Positions 26,401 to 39,600 of a stretch of DNA of 64,000 nucleotides are shown here, one piece after another. Under the pieces are notes generated by a model, which made no database searches, had not been told where the DNA came from, and saw only the letters and a list, made by a program, of their open reading frames with translations. Every line of letters begins with the position of its first letter. Within the stretch, counting starts at the first letter, position 1. The position numbers and the translations under genes were made by a program. This stretch comes from Maratus speciosus (Eukaryota; Arthropoda; Arachnida; Araneae; Salticidae): assembly GCA_963932465.1 (NCBI GenBank), contig OZ010794.1, positions 443,053,502 to 443,117,501 of the forward strand, written 5' to 3'.

Positions 26401-28657
26401 ACGAATTTCCGTCGGAGAATCAGCTTTAGTTTTCTCCTCTAAATCGACTAACAGATCATAAATAATTCCCTGATACTTCAAAAAAGTATCCAAATTCTCA
26501 TTATTTTCTTTCGGCGAAAGTTTATCAAATGCTTGCGCAAGAGTATTTTCATAAGAAGATATTTTCGATTTCAAAACTTTAATTTTTGCCTGCTCATCTG
26601 AATTCGCATTTTGAACTTTATCCTTAATTACATCTATTTCCTTACAAATTCGCTCAAAATACAGCTCCTGTTTAGTTTGTTTAGTCATTTTTAATAATTA
26701 CAAATAAACAATATAAGAAATGAATAACATAAAAATACGAAAATTACGCAATCTCATACAAAATGCACCATAATATACAAAATATTAAAAAAAAAACAAG
26801 AATTGAATAAATAAACACAACCGTTTTAACTTTTTTTTTTTTTTTTTACGTTACATCTAGCACCGATAAATTAATTGGCAGCTACGACTTGAGAACAGAT
26901 TCCATCGTAGCTCAGGTTCGGTACGGACCAAAATTTATGGATAGAATAGTTTACGGATTAATTTTGAATAGCTCGAATTTAAATTAGTCGAAAAGAAATA
27001 TGAATATTATGACAAAAGAATGGGACTTAACAGAATTAAATTCATGATTCGATTTTTAAACAAAACTGTGATTTTAGTTAGAATTTAGAATTAAATTTAA
27101 ATTTTCGTTACTTACCCCATTTTCCCAGAAATTCAGGCAGACACTGACAAAAAAGGAGAAGCAGGATATATAACACGACACAAATTTATTATAATACAAA
27201 GAACTGATATAGACGCAAGTATATTGGAGATTCTAGTTGAATGCACTTATAAATGTTCGAATCCCGTTGAGCTGGTCAAATTAGGAACACCTTCGATTGA
27301 ATTCTTGACTTGTCATTTAAAAACGACGAATTACATAGTAAATGAATATAGATGAATAACTTTCGTACTCCGCATCGAATAATAAATATTAGACTCAAAG
27401 AATAATACACGCCTTAGCATACTTCCTTTTCACCGTTCGAATTCCGAATGTTTGTTTTTTGAGAAGGTACCTGTATAGGCTGACATCATGATTTTACGTC
27501 AGGTGCTCGGTTGCCAAGGTAACGAGTTTTTTCCCTCGACAATCGTACTGATCGTCCAGTTACAATCAAAGTTAAATTAAATATTTCACTTGTGGCCTTT
27601 TTTTACCATCACAAAATTTCAGAATTCTTTTAATTAATATCACAAATGGCTCTGTTATTAGCATTATAAAGCTAAAATTAATTAATAATATTAAAATCAA
27701 TAGCTTGTGTGTATAAAAGATGTTACATACTACTTTTATTGAAACCTGTGCTTCTTAACTTTTCTCTTTTTCCTATTATAATGTGCATAGCATTAATGGA
27801 AGCTAAGATTACACAATGTTGTGTTTCTTTTATCTCGATTTTTACTCATTGATTTATCTTACTTTACTTTATACAAATGTTATTAGACCTGAAAAAAATA
27901 TTTTAGTGAATTTAATCTCTTTTCTGTAATATTATGTTTAATTCTTAAAATACTTTTATATTGTTCATAAAAGGAAGTGTTTAGGGTTTAATCTAGAGCT
28001 AGCCAAATAGCCAAAAAGCTAACTGGAAGTGCTTTTTGCCCCCAGAGCATTTAGTGAATTAGCCAAATAGCTACAGCCAAAGAAATAGGCTACATCATTC
28101 CCATTTTGTTGTTCTGCATTTTCGTAAACCTGCTGCCGTTGCAGAAAAACGAAAAAAATCTCATATCGCATCCGCGCTGCGGCAACACTTAAAATTTGTC
28201 TCGTGCTCTCTACGCAAGCGTCTTCAAACAATGCGACGTCATTTGCATCAGACACGACTCCAGCATATGGCGAAAACGAAAATCGCAGATTGTATAAGCA
28301 TGGTATATGATATGCACTAGCTTTGAATCATCAATGTGCCAGATGCATGTCGTATAAACTTTTCAGACTTGAATTTATGCAGGTTCTGGCTACAACGTGT
28401 AAAGAAATGAAACTAGCTTATTGTATTTTTTTTTTTTTTTTTTTTTTTTCCATGAAAATGGCATTACTGACATGTTTCCCAATGTGACTTCTTTGTATGA
28501 ATTTGTAGCATCACTTTTGTTGTCAACAGCAGACTGTGAAGGGGGGATTCAGTCTCATGAATATAACAAAAACTGACTTGAGAAACAAACGGACAATCAA
28601 GAATTTAAGTAACTTAATGATGATTAATTTGGAAGGGAGATTTTAAAAAGAATTTCC

Positions 28658-28692
<35 letters not shown>

Positions 28693-29768
28693 CATTTGCT
28701 GTGTGGTATACAGCCAAATCTCAAAGGGTCAATCTTACAGAGTGATGTATTTGTGTGTATATTGTATAACTAAAAATAATGCTCATGTATATAGAAATTT
28801 TGTATAAATAAAAAACTTTTTTTTCCTTGGCTAAAGCTATTTTTATTTGGCTAAAAGTTATTGGCCTCAATTAGCCAAAAAGCTAAAAATCTCTTTTTCC
28901 TAGATTAAACCCCAAGTCATATTTTTTATTAATGAAAATTAAATGTTCATGATGCTTGTATTGATATTTATAATTTGTCATATATTCTCAATTAATACTG
29001 TTGCTACTAGTTTTCAGAAATTTCATTTCTTGCAAACAAACTTGCCCTTCCAAGGTTTTTTCTTCTGTTGTTGTTTTTTTCTGCTTTCTTATAAGAAATT
29101 TAACATCTTATTTTGTTTCTTATACAAATTTCATTTTAATTACTAGTGCATAACCCCCGTCAAAAATGACGGAGAATGTGAATGATAAATCTCCAAAATA
29201 ATATTTAAAAAAAAAAAAACAAAGAAAAAGAAAAAAGATGCCTCATGCATTTTGTTAATCAAAAAGTATTATCCTTTGATTTTTGATAATTAGAACGAAG
29301 ATATTATGTAAACTACAGTTTAAAATCATATTTTAAATATTTCAGAATGGAATAGGAAAAGATCAAAGTTGCATTGCATTTGTAGCATATATATAAATTA
29401 TTAAAGGAAAAATTACGCTTAATTCTATAAAACTTTTTATAAAATATTTTACATATTCATATTGCATGTGTAATTAAGGGGTTTTTTTTGCTCAGATTTG
29501 TGTATTTTAGTTTTAAAATATCAAAACACTAAAATATTTTTAAAAATTTTACATTTTATAACATCATAAGTATAGTTTCTCAAACTATTATAACATAAAA
29601 GAAATTTACTAATAACATAATTTTTAATTAAAAAAAAATAGTTAATTTATCCCAAATAACATTCATCAAAGAAAAATTTATAAGCAAACAACATTAAAAA
29701 ATACATAAAATAATCTCTGAATTTTCACATTTTCATATTTCAAATCTGGCTGCCATAATTGTCAATAT

Positions 29769-29815
<47 letters not shown>

Positions 29816-30623
29816 AATGTAACATTAACACTTTTTAGTTTCTAAGGTTATTATTAAATTAAAAAAGATCCATCATTAAGCAAGGTAAATAAATTGTATT
29901 TTTTAATCAGATTATTAAAATATCAATTTTCTTCTGTTCTATAAAAAAAATGTAAATGATCGAAAAACGTAAATATTCTGTAAAAAATATATAGGTAAAT
30001 AAGATATTTTAAAATTATTTCGCATAAATATGTATTAATAAATATGTATAATACTGTAAAATACGTATAATGCGTATAATACTGTAAAAATATGAATTTA
30101 CAGATAATAGATGGCGCCACGCCTAGAACTAAATTGCTGGGATTTTGTGTATGAACATTTGCTTTTTCTAAATTTTAAAACTAAAAAACATAAATTTGAG
30201 TTACAAATAACTTAATTACATTTATGCAAATAATACATCTTTTATCAGTGTATCCAAATCAAAGGATGAAAACTTCAGAAAAAAAAATGTTTATTTTATA
30301 ATGATTTTTTAATATAACTTCGTAACATTAGCGACGCCCATGGAGGAATGAAGACTAAATTATATTGAAGACATAATGTTTATAGCTCCATGGCTCTGTC
30401 TTATGTAGCCATCATGCAGCTCGTCAGGCAATGCTAAAACGATCCTTAAACTTAAACTATAGAAAACAACAATAAAAACTGATTTGATTGAATAAATTCA
30501 AATCCACCGCGTGTTCAAAACAGCATCAACAAAAATGTTAAAACAGTAAAGCACACGTTGCCAATTGGCAATCAGTACAGTATGATGAATGATTCTAAAC
30601 ATGAATGACTCACCATTTGCCTC

Positions 30624-30658
<35 letters not shown>

Positions 30659-33600
30659 AACAATAATAATGATTAGCAAAGTGAAATGTAATTTCTGAAA
30701 ATTTCACATTAAATTTTAATATGCTAATTATATAAAAATATTAACTTGTATCTTTAACAAACTTCGATTGTTTATACTAATTGAAGATAGATGGCTGCAA
30801 AAATAGTTTTTGAAGGTTTTAAACAAAATTAAAATATTTAGACTTTAATAAGCTTCTACAAATATTTTAAAAACAAAATCAGATAATTAACCTGTTATTT
30901 TTTTTTAATGAAGCGTTCAGAGACTCAATCATTTGTTTCAATACTCGGAAATTGTGAATGGCAACAGTGTTCTTTTGTTTATATCTAGTAATCTGATGTT
31001 TATAATAGCTTATTTTTAATTTGGAACTTAATACATTATAATTAGATATGATATACATGTTTTAGTGAAAATATGCTGAACAGACATGATTTCTAGTAAA
31101 ATAAATTATCATTTAGCTAGCATATGTTAAGATATATTTTTCATTAAGCCTAACATGGCGTTTAGCTATGGTCGATTTTTGCACACTGGAGTGGTCTGCA
31201 CCGGCATCGTTCTGATGACTTCCTGCACTCAGATTTTATTATAAGTAGATTGGGGATTTAGCTAATTTAGGTTGATGATGTAAAATAATGATTAACTGTT
31301 TGAACTTTGATTCATATATTTTGATCCTTTCATTAATGTATAATATACAATTGTTTTTTCTTTGTTAAAAAGCACATATTTTCTATCAGTAGAGATAATG
31401 GACAAAACTTTTATTACATTGGCTACAGTAAATATATTAAACATTTCCTTATACTAAGTAATTAATATTCATATTAAATCTAAAATCTTTAAATCTTAAC
31501 AACAACCAAAAAAGGGGATATTTTTATATTGCTTTTATCCTACTAATTTATTTTTTATTGAATCTTAAGCAGGTCAAAATAAATCATGTCGCAAGTCTTT
31601 TATTTTTCATCTCTGAAATACATATCCATTAAAATTATTCATAAAATTTTTGTTCCTTTCAGAAGAATTATTATATAATTCTATCTAAATGATCTATCAT
31701 AATTTCTTCTCATCTCTTTTTTGATTTTTTACATAATTTATGTATTGTTGTTTAACTGTAGCATTAGACTGAATATAAAAGTAGGTGTTTTTTTTATTAG
31801 TTTACCACTAATTATGATGTTATTTTAAGCATGTAACTTAAATTATATCTGGTTGAATTGATATTGGCTTGAAAATGTTCAGAACTTATTTTCTATTTTT
31901 TAGATTCATATTAAAAGCCATGAAGGTGAAAAGTGTTTCAAGTGTGACTTGTGTAATTATGCATCCATTTCTCAGAGGCATTTGGAAACACACATGTTTG
32001 TCCACACCAATCAAAAACCCTTCCATTGTGATGAGTGTGACCAGTCATTCCGTCAGAAACAACTACTAAAACGGCATAAAAATATTTATCATGATCCAAA
32101 TTATGTTCCACCTGAGCCCAAAGCAAAACCACATATTTGTGTTGTATGCTCTAAAGCCTTTCGCCATAAGGTAATAACTAAATTCACATACATCCAAATA
32201 CATTTTTATAGTTTTGGTACTTATTATGTAACTCCGATCACATTTACTTTGTGACTTGTCAACAAAGAAGCTTAGATAATTAAAAAATGCTGCACAACTT
32301 AACAACTTTAACTGTAAAAGACAATAACAATCGTTACACATTTAATTTAAGCTAGATGTTAAATATTATGAACGTCTGATTAGAGATCGAAATGCTCGGG
32401 AAAAAAACAGATATTTTTGGGGAAAAAATGTTTTTCCAAAAAGGGGTTTATTTCAATTTGGCAAAATTTGAAATTCAATTTATAAAATAATATATTAAAA
32501 TTTTATAATAGCTTATTTGGTACTTTATCTTTATTTTTTTATTAGTTAATTTTTGTTCAGTGTTCCATATTGCATCATCAACTTGGAAAATAGATAATTA
32601 AATGCTACTTTACTCATTAAAAATGAAATTTGTATGCAATTTCATATCAATTATACCAATTTGTGGAAATGGTAATTTTGAAAACAGTGCAGTATAGCAT
32701 TATTATTTTTTTTTTAATCATCAATGCTTCTTTGTTATAGAGGCTTTCGCATGATAGAAAAAAAGTTGAGGTTGAATTTGGTGAGAAAACAAATCTTTTC
32801 AAAAGCACTTTCTGGCAGCTTTTATTTACATTTTAAAATCTTATGATATATCTTGTATGATATAACTATCAATGTATAAAATGCAAAAGCAATTTGTACA
32901 CTATTTAGACCATTTAATATATATATTGAAAAACAATTTATTTATCATGTTGACTGCCACAGATTGCAATGAAATGTTTTTGCTTTTTTTTTTTTTTTTT
33001 TTTACAAACATTTACTAAGAGATTTTCAGTTTTTAATCATTTGTATAATTTCTTGAGGCTTTTAAATTTCACCATCTAGATTTATTTCATATTTCAAAGA
33101 AGTCATTTTTTATCTACTGTTTCAAGATTTTAAAAAATGTAGACATTTTTCAATTGAAAAATACATGAGAGAATAGACTCCCTCAAATCTGCATACTGTT
33201 GCAGGTGTAAACAGTGAAACTTACAGCTGAGATGTAGGGGAAAATGAATGATTTCTTTTTCCTTTATATATAATTTGGTACACATTTTAATATGTAATTG
33301 TGGTTAATATGATTAAACTCATGATTTATAGGATTCCATACTTAAAAAATAAAAATGGAACCATTATAAGATCACTCCTGTGTCTGTCTGTCACAGCCAT
33401 TTTATTCCGTAAACTATGGAACGTGGAAAGTTCAAATTTGGGGAAGTAATAAAGACTATTGACTCACATATTTGCCGATTAATAAATATTCATAAATATA
33501 TTTAGGGAAAATATAGATGGGCTAATTAAGTTGCTTAAAAAAAAATAATCTTTTCTTTGTATATTGTGTGGGATATTGTGTGAAAGCTTTCGTAACGCTG

Positions 33601-36600
33601 AAATAAAAAAATATTTCATTTAATTTTAGGTATTATATTTTCAAAGTTATCATCTAAAATGTAGTGCAAAAATATGTCCCCCCCCCTTCCTCTAATTCCG
33701 AATCTACTGAAACTAAAATTATGAAAAAATTAGAGGTAGTAGCAGGAAAATTATAGTGATTACCCTATTCCACATAGTTTTTGAGAAAATTGCATTTTTC
33801 TGTTGCACACAAACTTCGACTTACTAGCATTCAGCAAAAGTGTTGAACAGCGCTGGGGCTACCTATTGTAGCAGAAGTATAAAAGCACTGTTCATCACGA
33901 TTTTAGAAAAAAATCGTCGGTAATTAGCCGAGGTATTAACCCTTAAAGACATGAACGGTTTTGACATACATAACGGACATGCTTACTCTATGCTCCATCG
34001 GCTTTTAAAGCCTAGATAGCAAATATTAAGGTTATATCTTTGTAGTGCAATGCCCAGTAGCAGTATAAAAGCAATAAATGTCAAATTGTTGAAAACAAAT
34101 TAATTAGAATGAATCACATAAATATTATGGGATTTGCGACTAGTTTACATTGAGTGGCTCTCTCAATACATCTACTGTGTCTTTAAAGTTTAACAAAAAA
34201 CCTATATGAAAAACACGGCACGGACCAAAGCGGCGTTGCAACTTTGAGATGTCCTTTCGTTTAATCATTTGTATAATTTCTTGAGGCTTTTAAATTTCAC
34301 CATCTAGATTCATTTCATATTTCGAAGAAGTCATTTTTTATCTACTGTTTCAAGATTTTAAAAAGTGTAAACATTTTTCAATTGAAAAATACTTGAGGGA
34401 ATAGACTCCCTCAAATCTGCATACCGTTGCCAGTATAAACAGTGAAACTTACAGCTGAGATGTAGGGAAAAAATTCATGATTTCTTTTTCATTTATATAT
34501 AATTTGGTACACATTTTAATATGTAACTGTGGTTAATATGATTGAACTCGTGATTTATAGGGTTCCGTACTTAAAAAGTAAAAATAGAACCATTATAAGA
34601 TCACTCCTGTGTCTGTCTGTCACCGCCATTTTACTCCGTAAACTATGGAACATGGAAAGTTCAAATTTGGGGAAGTAATAAAGACTATTGACCTGCATAT
34701 TTACAGATTAATAAATATTCATAAATATATTTAGGGAAAATTTAGATGGGTTAATTAAGTTACTTGAAAAAAAATAATCTTTTCTTTGTATATCGTGTGG
34801 GGTATTGTGTGAAAGCTTTTGTAACGCTGAAATAAAAAATATATTTCATTTAATTTTAGGTGTTATATTTTCAAAGTTATCATAAAAAATGTAGTGCAAA
34901 AATATATCCCCCCCCCCTCCTCAAATTCTGAATCTACTGGAACTAAAATTATGAAAAAATTAGAGGTAGTAGCAGGAAAATTATAGCGATTACCCTATTC
35001 CACATAGTTTTTGAGAAAATTGCATTTTTCCGTTACACACAAACTTCGACTTACGAGCATTCAACAAAAGTGTTGAGCAGCGCTGGAGCTACCTATCATA
35101 GCAGAAGTATAAAAGCATTGTTGATCACGATTTTGGAAAAAAATCGTCGGTAATTAGCCGAGGTATTAACCCTTAAAGACACGGAAGGTACATACATAAT
35201 GGATGGCTTACTCTATGCTCCATCGACTTTTAAAGCCTAGATAACAAATTTTAAGGATATATCTGTGTAGTGCAATGCCCAGTAGCAGTATAAAAGCAAT
35301 AAACGTCAAATTGTTGAAAACAGACTAATCTGATTAGAATTAATCACATAAATATTATGGAATTCATGACTAGTTTACATTAAGTGGTTCTCTCAATACA
35401 TCTACCGTGTCTTTAAAGTTTAACAAAAAACCTATATGAAAAACGCGGCGCGGACCAAAGCGGCGTTGCAACTTTGCAATGTCCTTTCGAAGCGCGCTTA
35501 GCACAATGCTAAGTTTAAATTTTGAACAGTGGTTTTGCTTTAGGTACACTGTAATAAGAAAAGATTATTACTACGCTGAATTTAGGTTTATGCAATGCCA
35601 AATGAAGTTTTAATATGCACCTTTTATTGTCAGCACCGAATTAAGTTAATTTTAAACAGATTAGGATAAGATTTAAAAAAAAGAGTTGCACAGAATAGCT
35701 ATATTTGATATTATTTAAAGTCATAGTATTCTTTTAGCAATTTTTTTTTTTAATAATACACTTACTAATTCATATATTATTGTACGGAACCCTCTGTTTG
35801 TAGTTAATACTCGCACTTGACCGTTTATTCAGAAGGAAGTATGAATTTACTTCCAAAAAATTCAATATAGCACTGATATCAATCGTTATTCTGATCTTTT
35901 TATCATACTAGGGGGCTCGGCCCCCTACGAGCTACGCTCGCCAACCCCCGTCCAGACACCGCAGACTCTAAATGCATGCTAATTTGATCGGCTTTAAAAA
36001 GATTTCGAAAGATTGAATTATAATTTAAAACACAGTGGCGATCTCCCTATAAACGAATTTCTATTCATTTCTCTTTGATTGGGGAATTTTAACGCCAAAT
36101 CCGCTGCGGTACTACTTGATTATCCTGTCGACCAATTTCGCCAAATTATATAAATCGCCAAACCACTCGCCAAATTATACAAATTGATATAATTTTTATT
36201 TTAAATAACGAAAGAACAAATAAATTCGTACAACATTAATAAAAACACAAATAAAACGTCGAAATAAAAATAACTTGATGACGTATACACGTGTAACAAC
36301 ATTTCAAAATAAGCTAATATAAAAGGAATTAAGTAAAGAGAGTCTTTGTCTCCTGGTATTTTTTAACAAAGCAAAAAGAAAGTTCTTTTAAATGAGACAT
36401 TTTAAATTAATTCTCAAAATATGAAATAAATGTCTAGCGCAATTTCTAAATTTAAACTTTTTTGCAACATTATTTTGTGTTCATTTTATGTAATAACTAT
36501 AATGTGACGTAAATATGACATAATTTCTCCTAAGACTTCTAACGCATGTTAATGAATTTATTATTTTACAATATCCTTTCTCTTTTAAAATTCACGTGTA

Positions 36601-39600
36601 TACTTTTTATGACGTAATTTTTAATAAGTTCCTGCTTTTTATACGTAATTATTTAACTCTAATTTGAAAGTTTTTTTCCTGTTTATAATAGTCACGTGTA
36701 AATAAATTTTTAATTTGAAGCAAACATTATTGCTTGCGCTTTTTATACAGCTGGCAACAGTTTAAATTAGTACAATTTTCTGAAATCTGTAAAAAATATC
36801 TCTAGAAATGCTGAAAATTTGAATTTAAAATAGAAATAAAACCTGAAAAATGAGTCAAAATAAAAAAAATTAATGCAATCTGCACTCCGGCAAATTCTAA
36901 CGCATAAAATGATCTAAAAATGATTACACTGCCATGTATAGTTTTTGCTGCTGTAAAACTTTTTTAGTGGAGCGATTTTGTTCAACTTTAGCATTAAATA
37001 ACTCTTAAAATAATTCTTCGATTTGAAAACTGTCTGCATCAGCGTGTTTATCAAACATTTCTGTATAAAACCACCGATTTTCATATTTTTCTATGCATTA
37101 TTTTTGTTAATATTAACAAAGAAAGGCCTCCGGTCACAAAAAAATCAAAACCGGCGGCGGCGGTGACAGCAGTAGTTACTTTTTTTTAGAATAGAGAGAT
37201 GCATTTATGTAACAATCAAGCCTCTTTGATTAATAAGACTGGCTAAACATGAAATAAAACTTCATTATTTTACATACAATTTTGATGTAAAATATTAGTG
37301 TGCATTTTATGAGGGCGAGTTTTATTGAATAATTGATGAAAAAAGTTATCTTATTATAATTGTGCATATTTATATCTAGTTACGCATTATTAACACTCTC
37401 CAACATAGTTGAAAAGTGTTTATAATTTTGGTTTGTCTGTCTGTCGTCTGTCCCTGCTCTAACCCATGTAAATGTGCATGGATTTACATGTAATTGATAT
37501 ACCTTATTGAGGTTTGCTATAGCATGTTCTGCATTTAAAATGAAGTGTGTAGCATTCATAGTTCATTTACAGGGACACTGAAAAGTATTCCATTACTTTA
37601 TGGTCTATGGTGAAAAATCATTTGTGATGTATTTTAGTAGTGTTACACAGTTTTAAACATAATGGAATTTATATATATTATTAAGGTGCACTGAATATGG
37701 GGTGTAAAGCCTTTATCATTCATTTACAGGGTCACACAAAAGTGTTCTGTTATATAATAGACTATTTGGAAACGCTGTTTACAGCGTATTTTAATTATGT
37801 TGTACTATTTTAAACATGATGAAACTGATATATATTACAGAGGTTTACTACAAGTTACTTACAGTTGAATATGATTTGCAGCATATTTATTATTCATTTA
37901 CAGGGGTACATAAAATATTTCGGGTAGAATACTGTTTATCGAAGTATTGTCTATTAGGGATGACTGCTTAAAGTGCATTTTGTTATGGTATGCGTTTTAA
38001 GATTAATTACATTTTCGTATACTACATGGTGTATATAAAATTTCAGTAAACCATACTAACTCAGGTCTCCACAAAAGAATTTGTAAGCATAACTGAGAAT
38101 GGGAGCGAATTGCTTAAAGATATTTTTTTTAAATTTAAATTATTCATTTTCAAGCTCAGCTACATGTTGAGATACTAAGATATGTTTATAGCATTTAAAT
38201 AAAATCATATACAGGGCTATGTAAGAAAAAATAATTACATGGTCGCCTATGTATGTTAATTCCTTGAAGTATGACAGTAGTTTTAAGTGGGTTTTTTGCC
38301 TGAATTAAATTTAAGCTTAGTATGTGGCACATATAAAAATCTGTAGGTAATATACAGGGCTCTACAAAAAGAATTCAAGAACTTCTCCATCTATTGGTAA
38401 AAACTGATGAATTATAAACTGTGTTATGCTTTTTCTAACTAAACTAAATTTTAGCATACTATGTAGAATTATATACAAACATATAGATCACATACAGAGC
38501 TGCACAAAAGAATTGGAGTAGCTTTACTGCTATGTGCAGTAATTGTTCAAATCTGGTTTTTAAATGTTATATACGTTTTTTAAAATGTTTACTTAGGTAT
38601 CTTCATTACCATATTAAACGGTGTAGTTTTGTTTACATAATCTGGAAGTGTTGGAAAGTGTTTCATAATCTATACTGGATGCATGATTTTTCTTTCTTGC
38701 TTTTACTTGAACTTTATTTTTAATATTTTAATCATTTTTTTCATTTTCTTAATTTTTATTATTTTACTTTATTACTTTACTTAATTTAATATTTCTTTTT
38801 ATTATGTCAGGATCAGTGTTGTCGAACCTTTATACAGTCGCATGTCAGTTTTTAGAAAATATATGTTTTACATGACCATGATGTGTTGACTAAAATACAA
38901 ATTTAGTGGATAAAAAAATAGTGAATCAAAATTATTTATTAGGATATGAAAAAATGTGGTTTACATGTATTTATTACACTGTAAAGGAAATATATTTTAG
39001 AAATTTAAAAAAAGATAAAAAATATATTTTATACTTTTTTAACAGAATGCAAGCTGAACTGGTATTCTGGCAAGTGTTTTATATTTATGTTTTTTGTATT
39101 ATTTATTTGTGAAAATTATGACTCGAGCATAGATGTAGGATTTTACTTTTACCTACTTAAAGATTCACTTGGCTTATAACTACAAATGAATATGCGTATC
39201 AATTGGTGTATTGAATAAGCCTATCAATGAAATATGCTTTTCAATTTTATACAACATTTATTGTTTCACTTAAACAAATAATATGCTTAGTAGATCATGA
39301 CAATTCAACCACACCGATAAAATAATACACTTGCAACCATAAATAATGGAATTCACCTAGAATTCTTGCTCAAATCTCTTATTTGGCATTTAACGGAACT
39401 TCATCCTTCATGTTGAGATAAAAACTGTGGACCTGTCACCCTCTCTCATTACTTTAATTTGAATCTTCCATACGTGAGAAGATCGCCTCATAGCTTGCGA
39501 TTTCTCCATGTTCCTTGTGTTATGCTTTTTCTTTCCATGTGATATTGTGTATTGATTAATTAAATCCTTGAGTTTGTTAACTTGCATTGTTGAGGATATT

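Larger units (their letters stand above)
21549..27558 (-). mobile_element. BEL/Pao LTR retrotransposon, structurally complete but defective (6.01 kb)
   Basis: Two 621-bp LTRs (21549-22169 and 26938-27558) read TGG...CCA and are flanked by GTTAC on each side (21544-21548 and 27559-27563). I count 8 differences between the LTRs, so the insertion is fairly young. The element reads on the minus strand, opposite to CTCF. Gag, protease, RNase H and integrase sequences are all BEL type. It cannot be autonomous: the polymerase core is missing, gag has a stop codon, and integrase carries an insertion. No envelope gene is seen. Confidence 0.95.

Noticed and set aside
21549..27558. Endogenous retrovirus with envelope
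   Set aside because: Domains are BEL/Pao type and no envelope-like frame exists between integrase and the 3' LTR.
29773..29814. Processed pseudogene tail
   Set aside because: A 42-base A-run is present, but nothing upstream resembles a cDNA copy or target duplication.
31938..32341. Minus-strand frames opposite the finger 9-10 exon
   Set aside because: Shadows of the CTCF exon; no motifs of their own.
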